In this document: one piece after another, positions 52,335 through 61,224 of the stretch
How positions within the stretch are numbered: position 1 is the stretch's first letter
Layout of the letters: each line of letters opens with the position of its first letter
Origin: G963662985 sp963662985
GTDB taxonomy: Bacteria; Chloroflexota; Anaerolineae; Anaerolineales; UBA11579
Length of the DNA: 64,000 nucleotides
Reading direction: 5' to 3'
Assembly: GCA_963662985.1 (NCBI GenBank)
Contig: OY760066.1
Coordinates: 248,001-312,000, forward strand
Made by a program: the position numbers and the translations under genes
The notes under the pieces: model-generated
Database searches by the model: none
Seen by the model: only the letters and a program-made list of their open reading frames with translations
Told to the model about the DNA's origin: nothing

Positions 52335-53264
52335 TTAATTGCCTCCGTTCTCAAACTGAATTCTTGGGTCAATAACCGCATAAGCGATATCAACAAGAAG
52401 AACCATAATAATATAGAAAGCAGCATAAAATGCAGTCACACCCATAATTGTTGTGTAATCACGGTTTGTAATACTTTCCACAAAATATCCCCCAAGGCCA
52501 GGTAAAGCAAAAATGCTTTCCACAACAAAAGAACCTGTTAAAATGGAAGCAATCATTGGGCCAACATAGGTTACAACGGGGATCAATGCATTTTTAATTG
52601 CATGTTTCGCCATCACCTTAAATTCTCGAATCCCATTTGCTCGGGCTGTACGAATGTAATCTTGGCGCAAAACTTCTAACATGGATGAGCGGGTTAATCG
52701 AGTAACAAAAGCTAGAGAATAACCACATAATGCAAGCACGGGACCAATATATGCTTTCCATGAATGTAAACCAAAAGTAGGAACCCAACGTAATTTTCCT
52801 GCAAAAAAGTAAATATACAAAGTTGCAACCACAAAACTTGGAATGGTGACCCCTAATGTTGCAGCAATCATAGTTATATAATCTAATGGTTTATTTTGTC
52901 TCAAAGCTGAAATAATCCCAAAAGGTATCCCCAGGGATACAATCAACAATACTGCAAATCCACCAATTTTAGCAGATGTCGGGAATCCTTCGGCAATCAA
53001 CTGATTGACTGAAACACCAACTTTTGAAAATGAAGGACCTAAATCAAATTTAATTAGCCCTTTCATATAATCCAAATATTGGACAAAAAGTGGATCATCT
53101 AAATGATATTTTTCATTTAAAGAAGCCAAAATTGCATCAGGTACCGGACGTTCACGTGTAAATGGACCGCCAGGAATTGAATGCATCATAAAAAACGTTA
53201 TTGTTGAAATCAACAAGATTGTAAGGATAGATGCAACAACACGTCTCGCAAAATAGTTTCTCAC
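52335..53264 (-). CDS. oppB: Oligopeptide ABC transporter permease OppB-like
   Basis: A 309-residue permease with GGPFTRERPVPDAILASLNEKYHLDDPLFVQYLDYMKGL (typical OppB/DppB start), the EAA loop LRQDYIRTARANGIREFKVMAKHAIKNALIPVVTYVG and a final helix FYAAFYIIMVLLVDIAYAVIDPRI. I start at GTG 53264, nine bases after AAAGGAG, instead of a TTG seven codons upstream that overlaps the ribosome site. A TATAAT box lies at 53312-53317 without a clear -35. First gene of the opp operon. Confidence 0.88.
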   Translation of the reverse strand: MRNYFARRVVASILTILLISTITFFMMHSIPGGPFTRERPVPDAILASLNEKYHLDDPLFVQYLDYMKGLIKFDLGPSFSKVGVSVNQLIAEGFPTSAKIGGFAVLLIVSLGIPFGIISALRQNKPLDYITMIAATLGVTIPSFVVATLYIYFFAGKLRWVPTFGLHSWKAYIGPVLALCGYSLAFVTRLTRSSMLEVLRQDYIRTARANGIREFKVMAKHAIKNALIPVVTYVGPMIASILTGSFVVESIFALPGLGGYFVESITNRDYTTIMGVTAFYAAFYIIMVLLVDIAYAVIDPRIQFENGGN

Positions 53265-53410
53265 GTTACTTTGCTCCTTTCTCAATTTTGATATAGAGAT
53301 ACTTGAGACGTATTATACCCTTTTGTAATATAAAGAATCCTATTTAAATATAATAAGATGATTAAAACTCTATAAGTATATATGTGTTAAATTAATAGAG
53401 AGATGAGTAA

Positions 53411-54010
53411 TTATTCAATCATATCTAATTTTGAAGAAATCTCCATCGAAGATCGAAGTTGAGCAAAAATAATGGAATCATAAATCGTATTTTCAAAAAC
53501 CTCTTGATTAAATAAGACTTGAGTGAAATCAATTAAATAGAGGCTTTGAATTTCTGTAAGTTCTTTTTTCTTATTAAATCCAAAAGTGAGATCATATGCA
53601 TACAACAATTCTTCGAATAAAGTTTGATTAAATTGGTCTTTTGAAAGCTCAAAAAACAACACATATGCTAATTTCTCTTCTTGTTTTTTTCTGAAATTAA
53701 AAATTTGGAAGCCAAAAAACTTTCTTTTAATTGCTTTAATTGGTGATTTAATAAAAAATATGTTTTCTTCTCTTAATCGCGCTTCAATTTCTTCAATTTC
53801 AAATTCTTTTATTTTCCGGTTTGTATCAAGAATAAAAACAACCTTCTCATCCGTTTCATTTAAAATTTCTTTAAATAAAGAGTATCGGAAATTAGTAGCA
53901 TTTTTATGGTTAAAATAATTCACAAGCATACTATTATCTTCTGGATGTCTTGTGATTTTAATTTTTGATTTCATCTTATATATCATCCTTTTTTCTTCAT
54001 TATAATACAT
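53411..54010 (-). CDS. Hypothetical helical protein, unrecognised
   Basis: A 199-residue protein without signal peptide or membrane helix, rich in Phe, Glu and Lys. I do not recognise it. Two short amphipathic or aromatic stretches occur: KAIKRKFFGFQIFNFRKKQ and ELLYAYDLTFGFNKKKEL. The start could be any of three Met codons (residues 1, 9 or 13); only the one at 53974 has an AAGGA site, 11 bases away. It is divergent from the histidine kinase gene, so it could be controlled with it, but nothing proves this. Confidence 0.6.
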   Translation of the reverse strand: MYYNEEKRMIYKMKSKIKITRHPEDNSMLVNYFNHKNATNFRYSLFKEILNETDEKVVFILDTNRKIKEFEIEEIEARLREENIFFIKSPIKAIKRKFFGFQIFNFRKKQEEKLAYVLFFELSKDQFNQTLFEELLYAYDLTFGFNKKKELTEIQSLYLIDFTQVLFNQEVFENTIYDSIIFAQLRSSMEISSKLDMIE

Positions 54011-54070
54011 CTTTCTCTTTCAAATATTTTTATCGTTCTTATTTCAAAATCGTGTAGGAGCATAGAACTA

Positions 54071-54099
54071 TTGACTTTTATTTCAAAGGTCGATATAAA
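54071..54099 (+). promoter_or_regulatory. Promoter of the two-component system
   Basis: TTGACT (54071-54076), a 17-base spacer and TATAAA (54094-54099), then TTGGAGA as ribosome site and ATG at 54115. Confidence 0.7.
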
Positions 54100-54114
54100 G
54101 AAATTGGAGAATAC

Positions 54115-55362
54115 ATGAGTACACATAATCGAATCAACAAATTCATCAGCCGATTTCCAAATAAACGAACAAGTTTTATCGGTTGGGAACTATTCATTGG
54201 TTTAGCCATAAGCGCTGCTGTTTTTTTTAACACGGACCAAGATATAACTAATAGCCAACGATTTATAAAATTCTTATCCAACAGTTCAATGATAATCATC
54301 ATTGTTGGGTTAAGTTGGCTTTCAATGAATAATAAATATTTTAAAAAATATCGTATCTATAGTTTTCTATTCTTATTTGTAAAAATAATGATTATTTTCT
54401 ATATGGTTGAAAATTATGGATATGGTTTAAATTCATTTCTATATCTAATAATTCCATTTGAAGCATATTTTACAATTAGTGAAGATATTGGTGTAATCAT
54501 CTCCTTATTGATGATTATGCTAATTTTTATCAATCATAAATTTGGCAGATCTCTTTTGCAAGAAGTCTCTCTAGCATGGACATTTATATCTTTAAACCTT
54601 TTGTTTCTTATATTAGCAATGTTTCTTATGCGAGATTACCAAAATGATCAACTTAAAAGTGATTTGCTTGAGAAATTACAAAAATCTCACCGCCTTTTAG
54701 AAGAATATGCAAGAAATGTTGCTGAATTTACAATAATTGAAGAACGAAATCGAATTGCCCGTGAAATCCATGATTCTGTGGGGCATTATTTAACCGCAGT
54801 AAATTTACAGTTGAAACGTGCTTCTATATATCTAGATAAAGACCCTGATGAAGTCAAACAAGCCGTCCAAGCAGCAAAATTAGCTTCGACAGAAGCGTTG
54901 AAAGATGTCAGAACCTCTGTTTCGATGCTACGAAATGAAGATGACTTGTTTGATTTCAAAAATGAGATACAAAAATTAATCGATGGAATTACCTCTACTT
55001 ATCAAGTTAAGTATGAATATATTGGTTCTGCCAAAAATTATAATCATTCAGTGCTTTTAGTTTTATTCCGTTCCTTGCAAGAAAGCATCACCAATATTCA
55101 AAAACATGCAAAAGCATCTCAGATCAACATAACTTTTGATTTCAAAAAAAATAATTGTATTTTATCAATTACAGATAACGGGATAGGTTTTGACCTAGAA
55201 AAAGTTAATACTCAAAATTCTTTTGGCATTGCCGGCGTCAAAGAACGAGTCGAGCTTGTTCAAGGTGAAATTACAATCAATAGCACTCTTTCAGGCACAT
55301 CCATTGTAATTATTGTGCCAGCTGATCCTGTTTTAAAATTATCAGAAAGCGGACAATCATGA
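54115..55362 (+). CDS. NarL-family sensor histidine kinase
   Basis: A 415-residue membrane histidine kinase. About six N-terminal helices (25-175), then a short coiled coil and the HisKA_3 phosphoacceptor block EERNRIAREIHDSVGHYLTAVNLQLK (catalytic His near 219). The ATP-binding domain has QESITNIQKHAKAS (N box) and ITDNGIGFDLEK (G1), plus SFGIAGVKERVELVQGEI. No separate extracellular domain: the helices may sense membrane stress or an antibiotic. The stop overlaps the response regulator start by 4 bases. Confidence 0.92.
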   Translation: MSTHNRINKFISRFPNKRTSFIGWELFIGLAISAAVFFNTDQDITNSQRFIKFLSNSSMIIIIVGLSWLSMNNKYFKKYRIYSFLFLFVKIMIIFYMVENYGYGLNSFLYLIIPFEAYFTISEDIGVIISLLMIMLIFINHKFGRSLLQEVSLAWTFISLNLLFLILAMFLMRDYQNDQLKSDLLEKLQKSHRLLEEYARNVAEFTIIEERNRIAREIHDSVGHYLTAVNLQLKRASIYLDKDPDEVKQAVQAAKLASTEALKDVRTSVSMLRNEDDLFDFKNEIQKLIDGITSTYQVKYEYIGSAKNYNHSVLLVLFRSLQESITNIQKHAKASQINITFDFKKNNCILSITDNGIGFDLEKVNTQNSFGIAGVKERVELVQGEITINSTLSGTSIVIIVPADPVLKLSESGQS

Positions 55363-56009
55363 TAAAAATTCTCATCGTTGATGACCAACGCCTCATTCGA
55401 GAAGGTCTTGCATCATTACTCAAAGCAAATAAAGAATTTGATGTGATCGGAGATGCTTCAAATGGACAAGAAGCCATTCGCCAAGCAGACCTTCTTCGTC
55501 CAGATGTTATCTTAATGGATGTTCGTATGCCAATTATGGATGGGATCACGGCTACAAAATTAATTTTAGAAAATCACCCATTGATCCGTATCCTCATCCT
55601 AACCACCTTCAATGATAATGAATATGTTGCCGGCGCAATGCGTGCTGGCGCAAGTGGATATTTATTGAAAGATGACACCGAAGTGCTCTATCAAGCAATC
55701 AAAACGGCACACTCAGGTGTTTTCCAATTCTCAAAAGAAATTGCCCAAACAATAATTGAACAATTAAAATCAATCAAAAAAGACAAAACAAACTCGCAGA
55801 AAAAGAAAATCGTCAATCAGCTCACCTCTCGAGAAAAAGAAGTCGTGGAACTCGTTGCCAAAGGTGCCACCAACAAAGAAGTAGCAGAAGAATTGATGAT
55901 TAGTGAAAACACAGTCAAAAACCACATCTCAAATATTCTAAGTCGTTTAGCTCTTCGAGATCGTGTTCAAATTGTCATTTTTGCCTACGAAAATGGAATT
56001 ATTAATTAA
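55359..56009 (+). CDS. NarL/FixJ-family response regulator
   Basis: A 216-residue regulator. Receiver domain with DDQRLIREG, phosphoacceptor Asp54 in VILMDVRMPIMDG and Lys in LLKDDT (about 105). A LuxR-type helix-turn-helix at about 148-210: LTSREKEVVELVAKGATNKEVAEELMISENTVKNHISNIL. Translationally coupled to the kinase. Likely target: the downstream ABC genes, with the palindrome 56053-56070 as candidate site. Confidence 0.93.
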   Translation: MIKILIVDDQRLIREGLASLLKANKEFDVIGDASNGQEAIRQADLLRPDVILMDVRMPIMDGITATKLILENHPLIRILILTTFNDNEYVAGAMRAGASGYLLKDDTEVLYQAIKTAHSGVFQFSKEIAQTIIEQLKSIKKDKTNSQKKKIVNQLTSREKEVVELVAKGATNKEVAEELMISENTVKNHISNILSRLALRDRVQIVIFAYENGIIN

Positions 56010-56052
56010 TCCATTTCCCTTCATTTTTAGTCTCTTATTTTCCTTTCATAAT

Positions 56053-56070
56053 TATAGCTCTTAAGAACTA
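56053..56070. promoter_or_regulatory. 18-bp palindrome, candidate response-regulator operator
   Basis: ATAGCTCTTAAGAACTAT is an inverted repeat with one mismatched pair around CTTAAG, in the 155-base gap between the response regulator and the ABC genes. LuxR-type regulators often bind such palindromes. The following TAGAAT box (about 56124) lacks a good -35, as expected for an activated promoter. Confidence 0.5.
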
Positions 56071-56164
56071 TCCCCCCTCCCAAAGATAGCTAGCATGAGC
56101 CATGTTCTCTTCTCTTATTTCTTCATAGAATAGGAATGAAAACAAAAAAAGATTGGAGACTTTC

Positions 56165-56842
56165 ATGGCATTTATTCAAATATCAAATCTTTTCAAAACA
56201 TACAAAACGCATGCTGGTGATTTCACAGCGCTTAATAATCTCAACTTAGAAATTGAGAAAGGTAAATTTATCGCAATTGTTGGCAAATCTGGTGCAGGCA
56301 AATCCACATTCGTCAATATGCTCACTGGTGTGGATCAAATCACCAGTGGAGAGATATGGGTCGATCAGCAACCTATCCATACCTTAAAGGAAGATCATCT
56401 TGCCAAATGGCGTGGTCAAAATGTGGGAGTGGTCTATCAATCTTTTGAATTGCTCCCTCAACTCAGTTTGCTTGATAACGTCCTGCTTTCTATGGATCTA
56501 AATGGAAATCTTTCTAACGGTGTTAGCAAAGCCAAAGCGCTCTCATTATTAGAAGATGTTGAAATCGCGGAACATGCCTATAAAAAGCCGGATGCAATTT
56601 CTGGTGGACAAAAACAACGCGTTGCCATTGCAAGAGCATTGGCAAATGACCCCGACTTAATCGTTGCCGATGAACCTACGGGCAGTTTAGATTCTGTCAC
56701 TTCCAAAAGAATCCTTGACCTATTTCGAGATCTCGCAGAAAAAGGCAAAACAGTCGTCATGGTCACCCACGACAAAACAATCCGTTCAAAAGTTGATTCA
56801 TATATCACCATTCAAGATGGAAAAATCATTGAAAAACAATAA
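56165..56842 (+). CDS. MacB/LolD-type ABC transporter ATP-binding protein (first of two)
   Basis: A 225-residue ATPase with Walker A VGKSGAGKSTFVNML (about 36-50), Q-loop VYQSFELLPQLSL, signature ISGGQKQRVAIARAL, Walker B LIVADEPTGSLDS and switch VMVTHDK. The family serves MacB/LolD-like FtsX-type permeases. I start at ATG 56165 because TTGGAG precedes it. The next ATPase begins one base after its stop. Confidence 0.9.
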   Translation: MAFIQISNLFKTYKTHAGDFTALNNLNLEIEKGKFIAIVGKSGAGKSTFVNMLTGVDQITSGEIWVDQQPIHTLKEDHLAKWRGQNVGVVYQSFELLPQLSLLDNVLLSMDLNGNLSNGVSKAKALSLLEDVEIAEHAYKKPDAISGGQKQRVAIARALANDPDLIVADEPTGSLDSVTSKRILDLFRDLAEKGKTVVMVTHDKTIRSKVDSYITIQDGKIIEKQ

Positions 56843-56843
56843 T

Positions 56844-57566
56844 ATGCAAAAACAATCCTCAATCCCCATAGTAGAGATTAAACATCTCAATAAAGTTTTC
56901 CACACCACAGCGGGAGATTTTATTGCAATCGAAAATCTAGACCTCACTGTTCCTGCGGGTCAATTTCTTTCAGTCGTTGGGAAATCTGGCAGTGGCAAAT
57001 CCACCCTTGTAAACATGATCACAGGAATCGATCATCCCACAAAAGGGGAAATAATCGTAAATCAAACCGATATTCTCAAATTAAATGAAAGTCAAATGGC
57101 AGATTGGCGCGGAAAAAATCTCGGCATAGTTTTTCAATTCTATCAATTGCTCCCCATTCTCACCATCTTAGAAAACGTCATGCTCCCCATGCAACTTGCC
57201 AACCTCTATACGACAGTTACTCAACAAGAACGCGCCATGTTCTTTTTAGAACAAGTTGGCATCGCAGATTTTGCGCACAAAAAGCCTAGCATGGTCTCAG
57301 GGGGGCAACAACAATGTGCAGCAATAGCGCGCGCATTGGTAAATGATCCTACGTTGCTCCTCGCCGATGAACCTACTGGAAATCTTGATACTGCATCCGC
57401 AGATAATATCTTTAAAATTTTTGATTTCTTAGTCAATGAAGGGAAAACCATCATTATGGTGACACATGATGATGATCTTGCCAACCGTGCCCAACGCACC
57501 ATCCGCCTCGCAGACGGAAACATGATTTCAGATCAATTCAATATTAAAAAGGATAATAAAAAATGA
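56844..57566 (+). CDS. MacB/LolD-type ABC transporter ATP-binding protein (second), altered signature
   Basis: A 240-residue ATPase. Walker A VGKSGSGKSTLVNMITG, Q-loop VFQFYQLLPIL, Walker B LLLADEPTGNLDT and VTHDDD are intact. The signature reads VSGGQQQCAAIARAL, where the usual Arg after GGQQQ is Cys (TGT, one transition from CGT). That Arg is nearly invariant in this family, so this subunit may be less active and act in a heterodimer with the preceding one. I start at ATG 56844. The gene overlaps the permease gene by 4 bases. Confidence 0.88.
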   Translation: MQKQSSIPIVEIKHLNKVFHTTAGDFIAIENLDLTVPAGQFLSVVGKSGSGKSTLVNMITGIDHPTKGEIIVNQTDILKLNESQMADWRGKNLGIVFQFYQLLPILTILENVMLPMQLANLYTTVTQQERAMFFLEQVGIADFAHKKPSMVSGGQQQCAAIARALVNDPTLLLADEPTGNLDTASADNIFKIFDFLVNEGKTIIMVTHDDDLANRAQRTIRLADGNMISDQFNIKKDNKK

Positions 57567-59956
57567 GCAAACCACGCTGGAGAAAAGTAATCGCGGATAT
57601 ATTTGATAACAAAATGCGTTCATTTGTGGTTTTAGCCTCAATCTTCATTGGCGTCTTTGCAATTGGCGTGATTGGCACTTTGTTCCAACTTATCTTAGAA
57701 GAGACCCAAGAGTCATATGAGAGTAGTAATCCCGCAAATATCAAAATCAAGATGCTTGATTTTGGGGATGATTTTTTAAGAAGTACGCGAAAAATGGAAG
57801 GGGTCGCTCAAGTTGAAGGCCGCAGAGTAGTCAATTTAGCCATCACAGATCATGAAGGAAAATTAGTTCCATTCCAAGTAATAGGAATTGAAGATTTTGA
57901 TCATTCGGACATCTCAAAAATATCATTAATCGATGGGAATTTACCACTCAATGAGGGAGAAATTATTGTGGCTCTTGAATTTCTGCAAGATAACAACTTC
58001 TCAATTGGAGACACTCTCTCCATCGAAATTTCAAGTGGTCATTTTAAAGAATTCAAAATAGTCGGAAGTGTAGAGGATTGGACACTAGAAATTAATCAAA
58101 TTTTTATGAACAAAGGTCTAGGGTTTGTTTCAATGAACTCAATCCCTTTGTTAGGCGAGCCATATGCCTATAACACACTTCTAGCAACTGTATCCACAGA
58201 CCCTTATGACAAACAAGCAATCAACCAAGTCAATCAAGCACTCACAGATAAAATTGAAGATACCAATCGAATTGTTTTTTCTTCCAAAATCTTCCAAAAA
58301 GATGTTCCTCCCCTCAATTCGATCATCATATCATTGCTCTCCATCCTAACTTTCTTAGGTTTATTAATCATGATTTTAAGTGGTTTTTTGATCGCAAACA
58401 CAATGAACTCCTTGCTCCTCCAACAATCTCGGCAAATTGGTGTCATGAAATTAATGGGAGCCAAACGTAAACAAATCATCCATATGTATTTGATCTTATC
58501 CATTGCATATGGATTAATGGCCATCATCTTTGCAATCCCCGCCGGTTTAGTGGTGGGCAGAATCGCAAGTGAGTTAATCTCAGATTTAGTCAATGCTCAC
58601 ATCACAGGAGTTGGGCTAATCCCCTTCCTCCCCATTGTGATTATCGCTCAAATTCTTGTGGCCGTGCTCATCCCCGTTTTAGCAAGCTTGATGCCTGTGT
58701 TAAAAGGCACAAGAACAACAGTCAGAAAAGCATTAAGTGGAGAATTGGTCAAAAACGATATAGAAGAAAGCAAATTGGACCTTTGGTTAGAAAACCTACC
58801 CGGTGTGAATGCAATTAACAAAATCTCAGTCCGCAACACCTTCCGCAGAAAAGGACGCTTGCTCACCACCATCTTTGCTCTTGCGCTAGCAGGTGCCATA
58901 TTTATCTCCGTTTTTAACACCAAAGGCTCTTTGGACACACAAATGGAAGACAGCGCCAATTTGATGGGTGTTGATGTGAATATTCAATTCAGCAAATCCT
59001 ATAATAAAATGAAAATTGAAGAAACATTGATGGCACTGCCAGAAATTGTCTATGCCGAAGCATGGGGAACTGATATCGCCTATTACGATAACAGTAAAAT
59101 GCAAAATGAAGTCGTCACCATTCTTGCTCCGCAAATTAATGCTCAAACCATTCATCCAACCGTCATCAAAGGACGCTGGTTTGTGGAGGGAGATCAAAGA
59201 GCAATCATTGTCAACAAAAATTTCTTAAAACGAGATCCATCATTAGATTTGGGAAGTTCCATCACAATCGAATTGAACGGAAATGAAGAAGAATGGACCA
59301 TTGTCGGTGTCACTCACGTGATTGGAGATGATGATTTAGAAGCTTATATTCCAATGAGTACTTGGGAAAAAGAAAAGAATAGTAAAAACAATGCTGCTGC
59401 ATATCGACTCATCTTAGCCGATCATTCATTAGAAAATCAACTTGCCTTAGAAAAAAGCTTATATGAATGGTTAGAAGATTCTGGATATCACGTATCCTCC
59501 CTCATTTCGGTTGAAAAAACGGTCAATGATGCAGTTCAAATGACAGATATCATCGTCTGGGTCTTATTGATTATCGCCATCTTGACTGCATTTGTGGGCA
59601 GCATCGGCATGACAGGCACCTTAGGGATGAACATCATCGAAAGAACCAGTGAAATCGGCATCTTGCGTGCCATCGGTGGCAACAATCAAGTCATCAAACG
59701 ATTAGTCTTGATGGAAGGCCTTATCATCGGATTTATCAGCTATCTCTTCAGCGTATTATTGAGTTTCCCCGTCACCATTGTCCTCAAATCGCTCGTCATC
59801 CAATCCATATTTGGCACCACGGGCAAATTAGTAATCGCATGGCAAGGGTTTTTAATGTGGTTTATTTTAGTATTGATCTTCTCAGTGGTTGCAAGTGTAG
59901 TACCCGCCAGAAACGCAACCAATCTAACCATTCGGGAAGTTTTAGCATATGAATAA
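57563..59956 (+). CDS. MacB-like ABC permease with duplicated FtsX domain
   Basis: A 797-residue membrane protein. First half: one N-terminal helix, a large extracytoplasmic MacB_PCD-like domain (about 50-230) and an FtsX-type three-helix block (LSILTFLGLLIMILSGFLIANTM to about 385). Second half repeats this: a helix near 435, an extracytoplasmic domain (480-670) and a final FtsX block with IIERTSEIGILRAIGGNNQVIKRLVLMEGL. Such proteins are mechanotransmission permeases that export or sense antibiotics or lipoproteins. It starts within the preceding ATPase gene (4-base overlap). Confidence 0.88.
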   Translation: MSKPRWRKVIADIFDNKMRSFVVLASIFIGVFAIGVIGTLFQLILEETQESYESSNPANIKIKMLDFGDDFLRSTRKMEGVAQVEGRRVVNLAITDHEGKLVPFQVIGIEDFDHSDISKISLIDGNLPLNEGEIIVALEFLQDNNFSIGDTLSIEISSGHFKEFKIVGSVEDWTLEINQIFMNKGLGFVSMNSIPLLGEPYAYNTLLATVSTDPYDKQAINQVNQALTDKIEDTNRIVFSSKIFQKDVPPLNSIIISLLSILTFLGLLIMILSGFLIANTMNSLLLQQSRQIGVMKLMGAKRKQIIHMYLILSIAYGLMAIIFAIPAGLVVGRIASELISDLVNAHITGVGLIPFLPIVIIAQILVAVLIPVLASLMPVLKGTRTTVRKALSGELVKNDIEESKLDLWLENLPGVNAINKISVRNTFRRKGRLLTTIFALALAGAIFISVFNTKGSLDTQMEDSANLMGVDVNIQFSKSYNKMKIEETLMALPEIVYAEAWGTDIAYYDNSKMQNEVVTILAPQINAQTIHPTVIKGRWFVEGDQRAIIVNKNFLKRDPSLDLGSSITIELNGNEEEWTIVGVTHVIGDDDLEAYIPMSTWEKEKNSKNNAAAYRLILADHSLENQLALEKSLYEWLEDSGYHVSSLISVEKTVNDAVQMTDIIVWVLLIIAILTAFVGSIGMTGTLGMNIIERTSEIGILRAIGGNNQVIKRLVLMEGLIIGFISYLFSVLLSFPVTIVLKSLVIQSIFGTTGKLVIAWQGFLMWFILVLIFSVVASVVPARNATNLTIREVLAYE

Positions 59957-59984
59957 GAAAACTTATTTAAAGGAGTAAATTAAA

Positions 59985-61145
59985 ATGCAAAAAAAATATT
60001 TAGGAATCATCCTTCTTGTGATTGTTTCCCTCACCATCGTTGGGTGTGCAACCACAAATGAAGAAAGCTCTCCTACTCAAATTCCACCAATCACATCAAC
60101 AGATAGTCGTGTAATCGTAGATGGTGTCTTGAGACCAATCAAAGATGTTGAACTTGCTTTTGGCGCAAGTGCCCGAATTGCAAACATTAACGTTGAAGAA
60201 GGCCAATCTGTTCACCAAGGCGATCTGTTAGCAAACCTTGCGAATACAGAAACCTATCTTGCCGAACTAGAAAATGCCAAATTAGCGCTTGTCCAAGCAC
60301 AAAATGATCAACAAGATCTAATTGACAATGCCCCTCTTTCCTATGTAGAAGCATGGCAAAAAATGATCGACGCCAAAGCTCTTGTGGATGAAACACAAAC
60401 CGCTTTAGATAGCTTCGACACCACAGATTATCAAGATCGTGTCGATGAAGCCACTGCAGATTTGCTGGAAGCAACCAGTGACTATAATGATGCTCAAGCA
60501 GACTTTCAAGACTACGCAGACCTCGATCAAAACAATGCAACTCGAAAAAAATATGAAAATGCAAAGAACGATGCCTTAGAAACACTCAATCAGAAAAAAG
60601 CAGATCTCACTGAAATTGAAAATGAATATGCGCAATTACAAAAAGACCTTGAATCTGCTCAATCAGCATACACCAAAGCATCTCAAGATAGCCAAGCATT
60701 GCAAGAAGGCCCCAAACAATCAGATCTCAACTTAGTGCAAGCCAGAATCGACACAGCCCAAGCACAAATAGCCGCAGCTCAAGCAATGATCGATCAGCTT
60801 AGCATCACCGCACCTTTTGATGGAGTGATAATCAGAGTCAATTATGAAGCAAATGAATTCATCAACGCCGGCGCTCCCTTATTCATTCTCGCAGATACCT
60901 CTGCATGGAAAGTTGAAACAGAAGATCTCACCGAATATGATGTAATCGACATCAAAATAGGTCAATTGGTCACACTTGAGCCTGAAGCAAATCCAACTGA
61001 AACCCTCACTGGCACAGTGAGCAACATCAGCCAAATCTCAGAGCTCAAAGAAGGCGACCAAACATACACAACCACAATACTCATCAATGGCACACCCAAC
61101 AGCAATCTCCGCTGGGGAATGTCTATGAATGTAATTTTTGAATAG
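59985..61145 (+). CDS. MacA/HlyD-type adaptor lipoprotein
   Basis: A 386-residue lipoprotein with lipobox IVGC (Cys about 22). The order is typical of adaptors: barrel-sandwich start VDGVLRPIKDVELAFGASARIANINVEEGQSVHQGDLLANL, a long coiled coil (about 90-240, LVQAQNDQQDLIDNAP to QSDLNLVQARIDTAQAQIAAAQAMI), return half LSITAPFDGVIIRVNYEANEFINAGAPLFILAD and a beta-barrel. In a single-membrane cell it would work with the MacB-like permease without an outer-membrane channel. Follows the permease by 28 bases with AAGGAG. Confidence 0.88.
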   Translation: MQKKYLGIILLVIVSLTIVGCATTNEESSPTQIPPITSTDSRVIVDGVLRPIKDVELAFGASARIANINVEEGQSVHQGDLLANLANTETYLAELENAKLALVQAQNDQQDLIDNAPLSYVEAWQKMIDAKALVDETQTALDSFDTTDYQDRVDEATADLLEATSDYNDAQADFQDYADLDQNNATRKKYENAKNDALETLNQKKADLTEIENEYAQLQKDLESAQSAYTKASQDSQALQEGPKQSDLNLVQARIDTAQAQIAAAQAMIDQLSITAPFDGVIIRVNYEANEFINAGAPLFILADTSAWKVETEDLTEYDVIDIKIGQLVTLEPEANPTETLTGTVSNISQISELKEGDQTYTTTILINGTPNSNLRWGMSMNVIFE

Positions 61146-61175
61146 GTGAAAAAACAAACTCACCTAGCTCCAAAC

Positions 61176-61203
61176 AAAAAGGCTATCCAATGGATAGCCT
61201 TTT
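61176..61203. terminator. Bidirectional terminator between the adaptor and ackA
   Basis: GGCTATCC (61181-61188), loop AAT, GGATAGCC (61192-61199), with A and T runs outside. It ends the ABC operon and also lies just after ackA's stop on the other strand. Confidence 0.85.
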
Positions 61204-61224
61204 GAATTTAAGAAATTTGGTAAA

